From Ralstonia condita (GTDB lineage: Bacteria; Pseudomonadota; Gammaproteobacteria; Burkholderiales; Burkholderiaceae): 64,000 nucleotides of DNA. The stretch is taken from contig NZ_CATYWO010000002.1 of assembly GCF_958405655.1 (NCBI RefSeq), forward strand, positions 1,091,214-1,155,213. The letters are read 5' to 3'. How positions within the stretch are numbered: the stretch's first letter is position 1; every line of letters starts with the position of its first letter. The notes under the pieces are model-generated. The model ran no database searches and was not told the origin of the DNA. It worked only from the letters and a program-made list of their open reading frames with translations. Position numbers and translations under genes: made by a program. Of this stretch, positions 37,560-45,997 are shown piece after piece.

Positions 37560-37826
37560 TTACTTGGCCGGCGCCTGCAATGAGCCGCCCATCTGCATGC
37601 ACGTGCCGGCCGGCACGAACTTCCACGACGTCGGATCCTTGTCCATCTTCGATTGGCCGGCGCAGGCGTGGGCGCTGCCCGGGCTGGCGCAATCGTTCTG
37701 GCCGGCCTTGGCCACGCCAAAGCATTTCTCCTTGCCTGCGGCATCGGCGGCTTGCACCGGCGTGGACAGGGCGCCCAATGCGAGCAGGCTACCCAGGGCG
37801 GCGGCGATCATGGCGTGTTGTTTCAT
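37560..37826 (-). CDS. bufA: DUF2282-type bufferin precursor peptide
   Basis: An 88-residue exported peptide. Residues 1-26 are a Sec signal (IAAALGSLLALGALSTPVQA). The mature part has four cysteines (C35, C46, C55, C76) in EKCFGVAKAGQNDC, HACAG and FVPAGTC, the pattern of DUF2282 bufferins. In characterised members the core cysteines become 5-thiooxazoles that bind copper, protecting the periplasm (family knowledge). ATG 37826 has AAGGAGA upstream. It heads the four-gene operon with its MNIO enzyme, DUF2063 partner and DoxX protein. A signal sequence on a RiPP precursor is the hallmark of bufferins. Confidence 0.88.
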   Translation of the reverse strand: MKQHAMIAAALGSLLALGALSTPVQAADAAGKEKCFGVAKAGQNDCASPGSAHACAGQSKMDKDPTSWKFVPAGTCMQMGGSLQAPAK

Positions 37827-37999
37827 TTGTGTTCTCCTTGATTCAGCAGGTGTGGTTGAACGGTCTAGGGCGATGGCCCTGCCGTACGGCTGCGCTGCGG
37901 CATCGTGCCAAGCGTGTTCCGTGCAGCTTGGTCGACGCCCATGCACGTTCCTGACACGGGAGAACGAAATTTTTTTCGCCAGGTCATCGCCCAAAGAAA

Positions 38000-38022
38000 A
38001 AGGCGACCCGACGGGCCGCCTT
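38000..38022 (-). terminator. Terminator of the DUF6496 gene
   Basis: On the minus strand AAGGCGGCCC (38022-38013) pairs with GGGTCGCCTT (38009-38000), with one G-T pair and a 3-nt loop, followed by a T run (TTTTTCTTT). It begins 20 bp after the stop at 38042, a well-formed intrinsic terminator. The 150 bp between it and bufA should contain the bufferin promoter; no consensus was found. Confidence 0.75.
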
Positions 38023-38041
38023 CAGGCGAAACAGGAAAGAT

Positions 38042-38563
38042 TTACCTGGCGTGGTGCGCAGCCCGTGTCCGGGCCGCCTTTTTGGCTGCCGCCGAGCGGC
38101 CAGCCGCGCCCTTGGTGGCAGCGCCCTTCTTGGCCGCCGCTGAGCGATCGGCATGCGAGCGCTTGGATGCCGCGCCGCGCGCCTGCTGGGATAGCGATGA
38201 TTTGGAGGCTGCGGCACGGCCTTCCTGCTTCAAGGTGCGCGTGGTGGTCTTGCTGCGCTTGCTGGAGGATTCCTTGCTAGCGGTGGCGTGGCTGTCTTTC
38301 TTGCTGCCGGCCTTCATGTCGCGCTCGGCCTTCTTGCGCGCGGCGGCGGACGCCTTGCCTTCTGCTGGCGGCTTGACGCCGACGCCTGCGCGCCGTGCCT
38401 TGGATAGCCCGATGGCGATGGCTTGCCTGGTGCTTTTCGCCCCGTGCTTGCCCTCGCGGATGTGATCCATTTCTTCCTTGACGAAGTTGCCTGCCTGTGT
38501 CGAGGCGGCCTTGCCGTGGCGCTGGTCGGCGCGCGCACGTTCTACGGTCTTGCGTTCCGGCAT
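38042..38563 (-). CDS. DUF6496 lysine/alanine-rich basic protein
   Basis: A 173-residue protein. The N-terminal half carries a conserved block (FVKEEMDHIREGKHGAKSTRQAIAIGLSKARRAGV) I recognise as DUF6496. The C-terminal half is very Lys-, Ala-, Arg- and Ser-rich (KKSRSA-type, AAAKKA repeats), resembling histone H1 tails and suggesting nucleic-acid binding. The ATG at 38563 has GGAGG 8 nt upstream. It is a single-gene unit with its own terminator. Precise function unknown. Confidence 0.75.
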   Translation of the reverse strand: MPERKTVERARADQRHGKAASTQAGNFVKEEMDHIREGKHGAKSTRQAIAIGLSKARRAGVGVKPPAEGKASAAARKKAERDMKAGSKKDSHATASKESSSKRSKTTTRTLKQEGRAAASKSSLSQQARGAASKRSHADRSAAAKKGAATKGAAGRSAAAKKAARTRAAHHAR

Positions 38564-38680
38564 GATGACGTCCTCCGTTGGGTTGGAGCGCCAGCCGGGC
38601 GGTGCAATGGATTGAATCGATGCATCAACCGGCGGCGCCTGCACCCTCCACGACGCAACCCGCGTACCTGCACCGCTTGG

Positions 38681-38932
38681 TCAACCAATGCGGAAATGTT
38701 CGATGCTCTGTCCGGCGTTGACGGCACGCTGCAGCCAGTCCGGCATGTTGCCGGTGCCGTCCCAATGCTGTCCGTCTGCGCTCATGTAGACCGGGCCGGC
38801 GGGCGGCGGCGGTGCATCGAAGCATCCCTGCGCCTGCAGGTCTTCGATGGACAGTCCGTACGTTTGCATTTGATCCTGGACCCAGGCGATCGCAGCCTCG
38901 CGGCCTGGTTGCGGCGGGTGACCTTCCTTCAT
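38681..38932 (-). CDS. Short H-NS-family protein
   Basis: An 83-residue protein. The C-terminal half (YMSADGQHWDGTGNMPDWLQRAVNAGQSIEHFRIG) matches the H-NS DNA-binding motif (W-G-G-x-x-P-x-W-L), with residues GQHWDGTGNMPDWL in place of the usual TWSGRGRAPKWL. The N-terminal part contains one amphipathic stretch (REAAIAWVQDQMQTYGLSIEDLQAQGCF), shorter than the usual oligomerisation coiled coil. It may be a modulator of full-length H-NS or a stand-alone nucleoid protein. The start has no clear Shine-Dalgarno, so the N-terminus is uncertain. Confidence 0.65.
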   Translation of the reverse strand: MKEGHPPQPGREAAIAWVQDQMQTYGLSIEDLQAQGCFDAPPPPAGPVYMSADGQHWDGTGNMPDWLQRAVNAGQSIEHFRIG

Positions 38933-39078
38933 CTTGTGCGTATGGTTGGGTTTCTGTCCGCCGGCGGGCCAATCGGAGAGAGAGGCAGACGCAGGGCGCG
39001 TCTGATGCCAGCGGAAAACGCACAAGAATAACAGCAGTTTGGCTGTGGCTCCCCATTGGGCGCCAGCAGCGCGGTTCG

Positions 39079-39990
39079 CTACTCGGCCCGCGCCGAGCCC
39101 GCCCTTGCGCGCAGCCACCGGGTTGGCGACCAACCGAGGTTCATGCCTGCCGCCGCCAACAGGATGGCGGCGGCCCCCAGAAACTGAGCCGGTTGCAGCC
39201 GATGCCCGAACGCAGCAATGTCCACCACGATGGCAACGATCGGGTAGATGAACGACAGCGAACCCGTCAGATGGGTGGGCAGTCTCTGGATGGCGCCATA
39301 CAGCAGGATATACATCAGGCCAGTGTGTACCACGCCGACCGTGACGAGGATGCCCCACGTCTGCGCATCCCGAGGCGCGTGCGCCAGGTTGGCCAGCGGC
39401 GCCAGCATCAGCACGCCCACGCATACCTGGACCAGTGCGATGAGGTGCGGTGGCGTGCCGGCCAGTTTCTTGGTGATGAGGGCCGCGACGGCGTAGGCAA
39501 ACGCCGCGCCCAGCGCCAGCGCAATTCCCGCCAGGTAGTCCGTGCCCGCGCTCGCGGCCGGCCCGACCTGCACGATCAACAGGACGCCGATGAACGCGAC
39601 GGCCAGCCACGTCAGCTTGGCGGCGGTCAGCCTTTCCGACAGAAACAGCGCCCCCAGTCCGACCAGCATGAACGGCTGCGTGTTGTAGACCGCCGTCGCA
39701 ATCGAAATGGATGCCCGCGGATACGCCGCGAACAGCAGCAACCAGTTGATGACGATGGCCACACCGCCAAGCGCGGCAATGCCCGCCCGCCGCCACGTCA
39801 TGGCACCGCGCAACAGTCCCAGTGCGGCGCACACCACGAGCAGCGTAATGGCGCCGAACAGGCATCGCCAGAAGACCACGTCCATGACTGGCTGGCCCGA
39901 GCGAACGACAAACCAGCCGATCGTTCCGGAAATCGTCATGGCAGCGGTCATCTCGACCGTGCCGCGTGTCTTGTTGTCCATGTCAGCCAT
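39079..39990 (-). CDS. EamA/DMT-family exporter
   Basis: A 303-residue inner-membrane protein with ten hydrophobic helices in two EamA repeats, e.g. MTISGTIGWFVVRSGQPVMDVVFWRCLFGAITLLVV and WLAVAFIGVLLIVQVG, LALGAAFAYAVAALITKKL. Members export amino acids or metabolites. It is divergent from an Lrp-type regulator with a dyad between the starts, so it is probably under Lrp control and may export an amino acid (inference). ATG 39990 or 39981 could be the start. Confidence 0.85.
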   Translation of the reverse strand: MADMDNKTRGTVEMTAAMTISGTIGWFVVRSGQPVMDVVFWRCLFGAITLLVVCAALGLLRGAMTWRRAGIAALGGVAIVINWLLLFAAYPRASISIATAVYNTQPFMLVGLGALFLSERLTAAKLTWLAVAFIGVLLIVQVGPAASAGTDYLAGIALALGAAFAYAVAALITKKLAGTPPHLIALVQVCVGVLMLAPLANLAHAPRDAQTWGILVTVGVVHTGLMYILLYGAIQRLPTHLTGSLSFIYPIVAIVVDIAAFGHRLQPAQFLGAAAILLAAAGMNLGWSPTRWLRARAGSARAE

Positions 39991-39999
39991 CCATTGTGT

Positions 40000-40021
40000 G
40001 AATGCAAGAAGGATCGCATTC
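40000..40021. promoter_or_regulatory. Dyad between the EamA exporter and Lrp regulator genes
   Basis: GAATGC (40000-40005) and GCATTC (40016-40021) form a perfect inverted repeat with 10-bp spacing, 10 bp upstream of the exporter start and 85 bp before the regulator start. It is a plausible Lrp-type operator in the divergent region. Confidence 0.4.
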
Positions 40022-40105
40022 AGGCGGGCTGTTTTCCATCGGTTTTGTAAGGCAGAATGAGCGATATTACTAACAAAATAAGGCGAAATGCCCGCTGGAG
40101 GTGCG

Positions 40106-40555
40106 ATGAGTACGCTAGATGAACTGGATCAGCGCGTGCTTGATGTGCTGCTGACCGATTCCCGCATCTCGCTCAAGCAGTTGGCGGAGCAGGTGGGGCT
40201 GTCGTCGCCGAGTGTCTCGGAGCGGCTGCGACGGCTGGAAGCGCGCGGCGTGATCCGCCGGTACACCGTGGACCTGGACCCCGTTGCGCTGGGCTATCCC
40301 CTGCAGGCCATCGTGCGGGTGCGGCCCATGCCGGGCAAGCTGCATATCGTGCAGAAGCTGATCGAGGACATCCCGCAGATCAGCGAATGCGACAAGGTCA
40401 CGGGCGAGGATTGCTTCATTGCGCGGCTGTTCGTGCGCTCGATCGACCAGCTCGATCAGATTCTCGACCGCGTGGCCGATCACGCGGAAACCAACACGGC
40501 CATCGTCAAGGCCCAGCCGGTGCGGCGCCGGGCACCGCCGTCAATACGGGGATGA
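40106..40555 (+). CDS. Lrp/AsnC-family transcriptional regulator
   Basis: A 149-residue protein. The N-terminal helix-turn-helix (LDELDQRVLDVLLTDSRISLKQLAEQVGLSSPSVSERLRRLEARGVIRRY) is followed by the RAM ligand domain (LQAIVRVRPMPGKLHIVQKLIEDIPQISECDKVTGEDCFIARLFVRSIDQLDQIL). It senses an amino acid and works as a dimer or octamer. ATG 40106 has GGAGG 6 nt upstream; an in-frame ATG at 40088 is less likely. It is divergent from the EamA exporter, the expected target. Confidence 0.92.
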   Translation: MSTLDELDQRVLDVLLTDSRISLKQLAEQVGLSSPSVSERLRRLEARGVIRRYTVDLDPVALGYPLQAIVRVRPMPGKLHIVQKLIEDIPQISECDKVTGEDCFIARLFVRSIDQLDQILDRVADHAETNTAIVKAQPVRRRAPPSIRG

Positions 40556-40644
40556 GGCTATAGTGCCCTGGCGCACCGCCTGATATCGTTTGCGCGCCAA
40601 CAACACGTACGCCGGCACAACTGGCGTACCCAAAAGGAGCTCCC

Positions 40645-42381
40645 ATGCAGAATCCAAGAACAGGCATGCGGTGGATCGCCGCCGCAATCGCGTCCGTGAG
40701 CATCGCGACCATCGCCCCCGCTCAGGCCGCCTCGGTGGCGCCTGTCGCGGCGGAGAACGGAATGGTCGTCTCGGCGCAGCACCTGGCCACCATGGTCGGG
40801 GTGGACGTGCTCAAGCACGGCGGCAACGCGGTGGATGCCGCCGTGGCCGTCGGCTACGCGCTGGCCGTGGTCTACCCTGCGGCTGGCAACCTCGGCGGCG
40901 GTGGTTTCATGACCATCCAGCTGGCCGACGGCCGCAAGACCTTCCTCGACTTCCGTGAAGTCGCACCGAAGGCGGCCACCGCCAACATGTACCTGGACAA
41001 GGACGGCAACGTCATCAAGGGCGCTTCGACCAAGGGCCACCTCGCCGTGGGCGTGCCGGGTACCGTATCGGGCATGGAATACGCCCGCCAGAAGTACGGC
41101 ACCATGCAGCGCGCCGCGCTGATCGCGCCGGCCATTCAGCTGGCCGAGAAGGGGTTCGCGCTGGACCAGGGCGATGTCGACATGCTGCACACCTCGACCA
41201 AGGACTTCCAGGAGGACGCAGCGTCCGGCGCGGTGTTCTTGAACAAGGGCCAGCCGTTCCAGGTGGGCGAGAAACTGGTGCAGCATGATCTGGCCAGGAC
41301 GCTGCGCGAGATCAGCAGCAAGGGTACCGACGGCTTCTACAAGGGCTGGGTCGGGCAGGCCATTGCTGCATCGAGCAAAGCCGGTGGTGGCCTGATCACG
41401 CCGGAAGACCTGGTCAGCTACAAGACGCGCGAACTGGCCCCGGTCGAGTGCGATTACCGTGGCTATCACGTGGTGTCTGCGCCGCCCCCGAGCTCTGGCG
41501 GCGTGATCATCTGCGAAATGCTGAACATCCTCGAGGGCTATCCGCTCAAGGAACTCGGCTGGCATTCGGCGCAGGCGACGCATTACCAGATCGAGGCCAT
41601 GCGTCACGCCTACGTGGACCGCAACAGCTACCTGGGCGACCCGGATTTCGTGAAGAACCCGCTGGACCGCCTGCTGAGCAAGGACTACGCCGCCAAGATC
41701 CGCGCCGTGATCGACCCGAAGAAGGCCGGTGTGTCGAAGGACATCAAGCCCGGCGTCGAGCCGCATGAGGGAACGAACACGACGCACTACTCGATTGCCG
41801 ACAAGTACGGCAACGCGGTGTCCGTCACCTACACGCTGAATGACTGGTTTGGCGCGAAGGTCATGGCCGCCAGGACGGGCGTGGTGCTGAACGACGAGAT
41901 GGACGACTTCACGGCCAAGGTCGGCGTGCCGAACCTCTACGGCCTGGTGCAGGGCGAAGCCAATTCGATCGCCCCGGGCAAGCGTCCGCTGTCGTCGATG
42001 AGCCCGACCATCGTCACCAAGGAGGGCAAGCCCGTCATGGTGTTGGGCACGCCGGGCGGCAGCCGCATCATCACGGCCGTCATGCTGACCATGATCAACG
42101 CCATCGACTACGGCATGAACGTGCAGGAAGCCGTGGATATGCCGCGCTTTCATCAGCAATGGCTGCCTGACGTGACCAACGTCGAGCCCTACGCCCTGTC
42201 GCCGGATACCCGCAAGATCCTGACCGACATGGGTCACAACCTCGGCGCGCCGCAGCCTGCCAACCACCTGGCGGCGATCATCGTCGGCGCACCGTCGCTC
42301 GGCGGCAAGCCGGTCGGCAACAACCGCTTCTATGGCGCGAACGATCCGCGTCGCAACACGGGGCTGGCGGCCGGTTTCTGA
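40645..42381 (+). CDS. ggt: Gamma-glutamyltranspeptidase
   Basis: A 578-residue periplasmic Ntn-hydrolase. It has a signal peptide (RWIAAAIASVSIATIAPAQA), then GGNAVDAAVAVGYALAVVYPAAGNLGGGGFM. The self-processing site is NTTHYS with nucleophile T379, followed by DKYGNAVSVTYTLNDWFG and PGKRPLSSMSPTIV. After autocleavage it transfers or hydrolyses gamma-glutamyl groups of glutathione. AAAAGGAGC precedes the ATG at 40645. Length is normal. A good terminator follows. It is single-gene but lies downstream of the lrp-like gene (90-bp gap). Confidence 0.95.
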   Translation: MQNPRTGMRWIAAAIASVSIATIAPAQAASVAPVAAENGMVVSAQHLATMVGVDVLKHGGNAVDAAVAVGYALAVVYPAAGNLGGGGFMTIQLADGRKTFLDFREVAPKAATANMYLDKDGNVIKGASTKGHLAVGVPGTVSGMEYARQKYGTMQRAALIAPAIQLAEKGFALDQGDVDMLHTSTKDFQEDAASGAVFLNKGQPFQVGEKLVQHDLARTLREISSKGTDGFYKGWVGQAIAASSKAGGGLITPEDLVSYKTRELAPVECDYRGYHVVSAPPPSSGGVIICEMLNILEGYPLKELGWHSAQATHYQIEAMRHAYVDRNSYLGDPDFVKNPLDRLLSKDYAAKIRAVIDPKKAGVSKDIKPGVEPHEGTNTTHYSIADKYGNAVSVTYTLNDWFGAKVMAARTGVVLNDEMDDFTAKVGVPNLYGLVQGEANSIAPGKRPLSSMSPTIVTKEGKPVMVLGTPGGSRIITAVMLTMINAIDYGMNVQEAVDMPRFHQQWLPDVTNVEPYALSPDTRKILTDMGHNLGAPQPANHLAAIIVGAPSLGGKPVGNNRFYGANDPRRNTGLAAGF

Positions 42382-42407
42382 TCGTCCTGAAGGCCCGTCG
42401 TGCGAAG

Positions 42408-42436
42408 AAGCCCGCTCGATAAGCGGGCTTTTTCTT
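42408..42436 (+). terminator. Terminator of ggt
   Basis: AAGCCCGCT (42408-42416) pairs with AGCGGGCTT (42422-42430) around a 5-nt loop and runs into a T-rich tail (TTTTCTTTG). It is 27 bp after the ggt stop and a typical intrinsic terminator. Confidence 0.85.
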
Positions 42437-42488
42437 TGCTGCAACGGCCTGCCGAATGCAACGTGATCGCTGCGGCGGCCGGCGGGGG

Positions 42489-43142
42489 CTAGACCTCGAA
42501 GTACTCCGGACGCAGCCGGCGGGTGATTTCCAGCACGGGCAACACGTGGTCGAGGTGATCACGCATGGCCTGCACGGCTTCCTTCGGGTTGCGCGAGGCC
42601 AGGGCTTCGATGACGGCGCGGTGCTCGGCGAGCACTTCGGTCATGCGCCCCTCGAGCGGCAGCGTCAGCAGGCGATAGCGGTCGATCTGAGTCTTGACTT
42701 CAAGAATGATCTGCCACACGCCGGGATAGCCCGACAGCTCGGCCAGCGTGGCGTGGAAGGCTTCATCCGTGCGGAAAAAACCGCGGCGGTTGCTCTCGCG
42801 CACGCACTGGGCCTGCCGTTCGAGTACGACGTTGAGCTTCTTGATGCCTTCGGGCGTGATGCGCTCGGCGGCCTTTTCGATGATGGCGACCTCCAGTGCA
42901 CCGCGCACGAGCATGGCCTCTTCCAGCGTGCTGAGCGGAATGCGCGAGACGAACGTGCCGACGCGCGGCTGGACGTCGATCAATCCTTCTTCTGCCAGAC
43001 GTTGCACGGCTTCGTGGACGGGCGTGCGGCTGGTGCCGAATTCGTCGGCAAGATCCTTTTCAACGATGCGCGTGCCAGGCAGCAGTTCCATTTCGACGAT
43101 GCGCTCGCGCAGGCTGAGGTACACGCGCCGGGAGGCGGTCAT
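42489..43142 (-). CDS. GntR-family regulator of the FadR/FCD type
   Basis: A 217-residue protein. The winged helix is VYLSLRERIVEMELLPGTRIVEKDLADEFGTSRTPVHEAVQRLAEEGLIDVQPRVGTFVS. The all-helical FCD domain has metal/ligand residues in FRTDEAFHATLAELSG, LAEHRAVIEAL and MRDHLDHV. FCD proteins respond to organic acids such as uronates. It is the last gene of a minus-strand run of porin, TRAP transporter and GH28 genes and could be their regulator. Start choice: ATG 43142 has GGGCGAGG 5 nt upstream; an upstream ATG at 43187 would add 15 low-complexity residues. Confidence 0.87.
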   Translation of the reverse strand: MTASRRVYLSLRERIVEMELLPGTRIVEKDLADEFGTSRTPVHEAVQRLAEEGLIDVQPRVGTFVSRIPLSTLEEAMLVRGALEVAIIEKAAERITPEGIKKLNVVLERQAQCVRESNRRGFFRTDEAFHATLAELSGYPGVWQIILEVKTQIDRYRLLTLPLEGRMTEVLAEHRAVIEALASRNPKEAVQAMRDHLDHVLPVLEITRRLRPEYFEV

Positions 43143-43368
43143 CGTGGCCTCGCCCTGGGATGGCGAGGGAAAGGGGCGCGCAGTCATACAGCTCGCAACA
43201 AGTTCGGGTGGTAATGGAAGGGATCGCAACGGCGCAGCCTGAGAATGTCGATGCGGTCAGAGACCAGGGCCGGCGCGGGCACCCATGATAGCGGCAAACC
43301 CCGCGCAGTTGAATCGAGGCGGGCCCGGGCACCGCTTTCGCGCAGCAGCCGGACCCGGGATGGCTCGA

Positions 43369-44577
43369 TCAGAATCGATGGATCATGCCGACAGCCACGG
43401 CCAACTGCGACCCTGTCGCCGACGGTGCGCCGTTCTGGCCATCGCCAATCGATGCCGTGGCGTCGATGATGCTGCCCGTGGGCGACAGCGTCTTGCCGTT
43501 GGCATGCTGGTAAGCCTCGAGCACGTACAGACCGGTGCGCTTGGAGAAGCTGTAGTACTGCGACAGCGTGATCTGGTGATAGCTCGCCGCGTCGCTGATG
43601 CCGTTTGCCTTGCTGGCCCGCGTGTAGGCGTAGCCGGCGGCCAGGTCCAGCGTCGGCGTGGCCTTGTAGTGCAGGACCGCGCCGCCGGTGTTGAAGATCG
43701 CCTGGTTGGCGAACTTGGAGTTCACGCCCGGGATGTACTGGACGTTGGAGTACGACACCGACAGATCCCACCTGGGCGAGAAGGTGTAGGAGCCCAGCAC
43801 CGCAAAGCGCTGCTGCGCTGCCGCCAATTGATAGCCAGCGTTGATGGCCGATACGGCCGGTTGGCTGCCTGCATTGGACAGGGACGAGTTCGCACCCCAG
43901 GCGCCGCCGCCCACCGCTGAATTGTTGACGCGCATGAAGCCGGCACCGATGCCGAACGAACCCGCGGCATAACGCGTGGCCAGGCTCCAGGTCGAGCCAT
44001 TGCCGAAACTTCCTGGCGTTTCGCCCATGCCGTAGGAGCCGCTGATGGTCACGCCGCCGAGCGTGGGCGAGGTGTAGACGACCGAATTGTTCACGCGATA
44101 GTTCGTGTCGAACGAATCGATGTCGCCAGGGTGTGCGCCGTAGAAGCCCGTCAGCCAGTTGATCGGGCTGTAGGGGGCCAGGATCGAGAAGTACGCGGTG
44201 TACTGCCGACCGACGGTGAGGGCGCCGTAATCGCGGTTGCTCAGTCCGACGAAGGCTTGGCGGTTGAACATGAGCCCGGATACCGACTGCGCCCCGGTGT
44301 CGCCGTTGAAGCCTTGCTCGAGCACGAATTGGGCGCTGTTGCCGCCACCCAGGTCTTCATTGCCCTTGAAGCCGAAGCGGCTGCCCGACCAGATGCCCGA
44401 GTTCATCTTCGTGACTGCGTGGCCGTTGGTGGTCGAGCCCACCGACGTCTGGTTGCTTTGGTATCCGATCGACACGTCGATGTTGCCGTACAGCGTGACG
44501 CTGCTCTGCGCGTATGCGGATCCGGCCCCCGCGCCCATCAGGGCGAGGCCGGCCGCGATTGCTACCTGCTTCTTCAT
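43369..44577 (-). CDS. Gram-negative general porin (Burkholderia OmpC-like)
   Basis: A 402-residue outer-membrane beta-barrel. It has a signal peptide (KKQVAIAAGLALMGAGAGSAYAQ), the first strand SSVTLYGNIDVSIGYQSN and barrel repeats such as SRFGFKGNEDLGGGNSAQFVLEQGF. The C-terminus is VAVGMIHRF, ending in Phe as required for BAM recognition. It forms a trimeric 16-stranded channel for small hydrophilic solutes. It lies 61 bp downstream of the TRAP permease gene on the same strand and may serve uptake of oligo-uronates (inference). The 180 bp to the GntR gene show nothing clear. Confidence 0.92.
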   Translation of the reverse strand: MKKQVAIAAGLALMGAGAGSAYAQSSVTLYGNIDVSIGYQSNQTSVGSTTNGHAVTKMNSGIWSGSRFGFKGNEDLGGGNSAQFVLEQGFNGDTGAQSVSGLMFNRQAFVGLSNRDYGALTVGRQYTAYFSILAPYSPINWLTGFYGAHPGDIDSFDTNYRVNNSVVYTSPTLGGVTISGSYGMGETPGSFGNGSTWSLATRYAAGSFGIGAGFMRVNNSAVGGGAWGANSSLSNAGSQPAVSAINAGYQLAAAQQRFAVLGSYTFSPRWDLSVSYSNVQYIPGVNSKFANQAIFNTGGAVLHYKATPTLDLAAGYAYTRASKANGISDAASYHQITLSQYYSFSKRTGLYVLEAYQHANGKTLSPTGSIIDATASIGDGQNGAPSATGSQLAVAVGMIHRF

Positions 44578-44638
44578 GACTTCTCCTTTGTGTTGCAGCC
44601 GAGGCTGCCTGTTGGTTATTCAGTGAATGGATTGCGGC

Positions 44639-45991
44639 TCAGTACACCGGATGCCCGCTGATCAGGCTGGGCAGCCAGGTCGAAAAGAAAGGCATGTACG
44701 TCACGACGTTGATGGCGCTGAAGATCGCGAGGTAGTAAGGCCAGGCGATCTTGGTGGTCTCGCCGATGGAGACTTCGCCGATGGCGCAGCCGACAAACTG
44801 CACCGAGCCGATGGGCGGATGCACGAGGCCCAGCGAGCAGTTGAGCAGCAACATGATCCCGAACTGCACCGGGCCGACGCCGCAATGCATGGCCAGCGGC
44901 AGGAACAGCGGCGTGGTGATCAGGATGTGCGCCGCCATGTCGACGAACGTGCCCAGGAACACCTGCAGGATGTTGATGTAGAGCAGCATCAGCCAGGGTG
45001 CGGCGCTCGTCTGCGTGAGCATCTGCTCGATCGCGTCGGGGATCTCCAGATACGCCATCTGGAAGCGCAGCATGTTCGACACGGCAATCAGCAGCAGCAC
45101 CACGCCCGTGGTCTTGGCGGCATGCGCCAGCGCACGCTTGAACTTATGCCAGCTCATCGAGCGATAGACGAGGACCGTGAGACCCAGCGAATACGCCACG
45201 GCAATGGCGGCGGCTTCGGTGGCGGTGGCAATGCCCATGGCCACGCACACCAGGATCAGCGCGATCACCATCAAGCCCGGAACCGCACCGACAAAGGCAC
45301 GCGCGACGGCCAGCCATCCCGGAAACGGCGGCAGCTCGGTCGACCCATCGGCGCGGCGCGGAAAGCCGTAGCGCTTGGCCTGCCAGTAGGCGGCGATCAG
45401 CACGAACCCCATCACCCACAGCACCGGCAGCAGCCCGGAGAAGAGCAGGTCGCCAATCGACACGCCGCTGACCTGCTGGCCGTTGAGCGTGCCCACGATG
45501 CCCTGCGCCGCAAAGGCGTAGATGATCATATTGGTGGAGGTCGGCATCAGCGCGCCGGCCAGCGAGGCATGCGTGGTCACGTTCACGGCATAGGCCGCGC
45601 TGTAACCCTCGCGCTTCATGAGCGGGATCACGACGCCGCCCATGGCGGACGTATCAGCCGTGGGCGAGCCCGACACGCCGCCGAACAGCGTGCAGGCCAC
45701 CACGTTGGCCATGCCCAGGCCGCCGCGGAAGTGTCCGACCAGCGCCTGCGCGAAACGCAGGATGCGGTCGGCAATGCCGCCGTGCAGCATCAGCTCGCCC
45801 GACAGGATGAAGAACGGCACGGCGAGGAACGAGAAGGCGTTCATCCCCGAGATCATCGACTGCATGGCCGTTGCCGCAGGCAGGCCTTCATGCAGGTAGG
45901 TCAGCACGCACGACAGGCCGAGCGCGAACGAAACCGGCACACCCAACAGCAGGAACACCAGAAAACTGACAGAAAGAATGGCGAGATCCAT
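44639..45991 (-). CDS. dctM: TRAP transporter large permease (DctM)
   Basis: A 450-residue inner-membrane protein with many helices (LAILSVSFLVFLLLGVPVSFALGLSCVLTYL, FLAVPFFILSGELMLHGGIADRILRFAQALVGH). The DctM hallmarks GVSGSPTADTSAMGGVVIPLMKREGYSAAYAVNVTTHASLAG and IGIATATEAAAIAVAYSLGLTVLVYRS are present. With DctP and DctQ it imports an organic acid using the sodium or proton gradient. The start is 7 bp after the DctQ stop. Substrate unknown; neighbours suggest a sugar acid. Confidence 0.93.
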   Translation of the reverse strand: MDLAILSVSFLVFLLLGVPVSFALGLSCVLTYLHEGLPAATAMQSMISGMNAFSFLAVPFFILSGELMLHGGIADRILRFAQALVGHFRGGLGMANVVACTLFGGVSGSPTADTSAMGGVVIPLMKREGYSAAYAVNVTTHASLAGALMPTSTNMIIYAFAAQGIVGTLNGQQVSGVSIGDLLFSGLLPVLWVMGFVLIAAYWQAKRYGFPRRADGSTELPPFPGWLAVARAFVGAVPGLMVIALILVCVAMGIATATEAAAIAVAYSLGLTVLVYRSMSWHKFKRALAHAAKTTGVVLLLIAVSNMLRFQMAYLEIPDAIEQMLTQTSAAPWLMLLYINILQVFLGTFVDMAAHILITTPLFLPLAMHCGVGPVQFGIMLLLNCSLGLVHPPIGSVQFVGCAIGEVSIGETTKIAWPYYLAIFSAINVVTYMPFFSTWLPSLISGHPVY

Positions 45992-45997
45992 GACGAC

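Noticed and set aside
37894..37913. A sigma-54-like TGGCACG element upstream of bufA
   Set aside because: The GG-to-GC spacing is one base short and the -12 part does not match.
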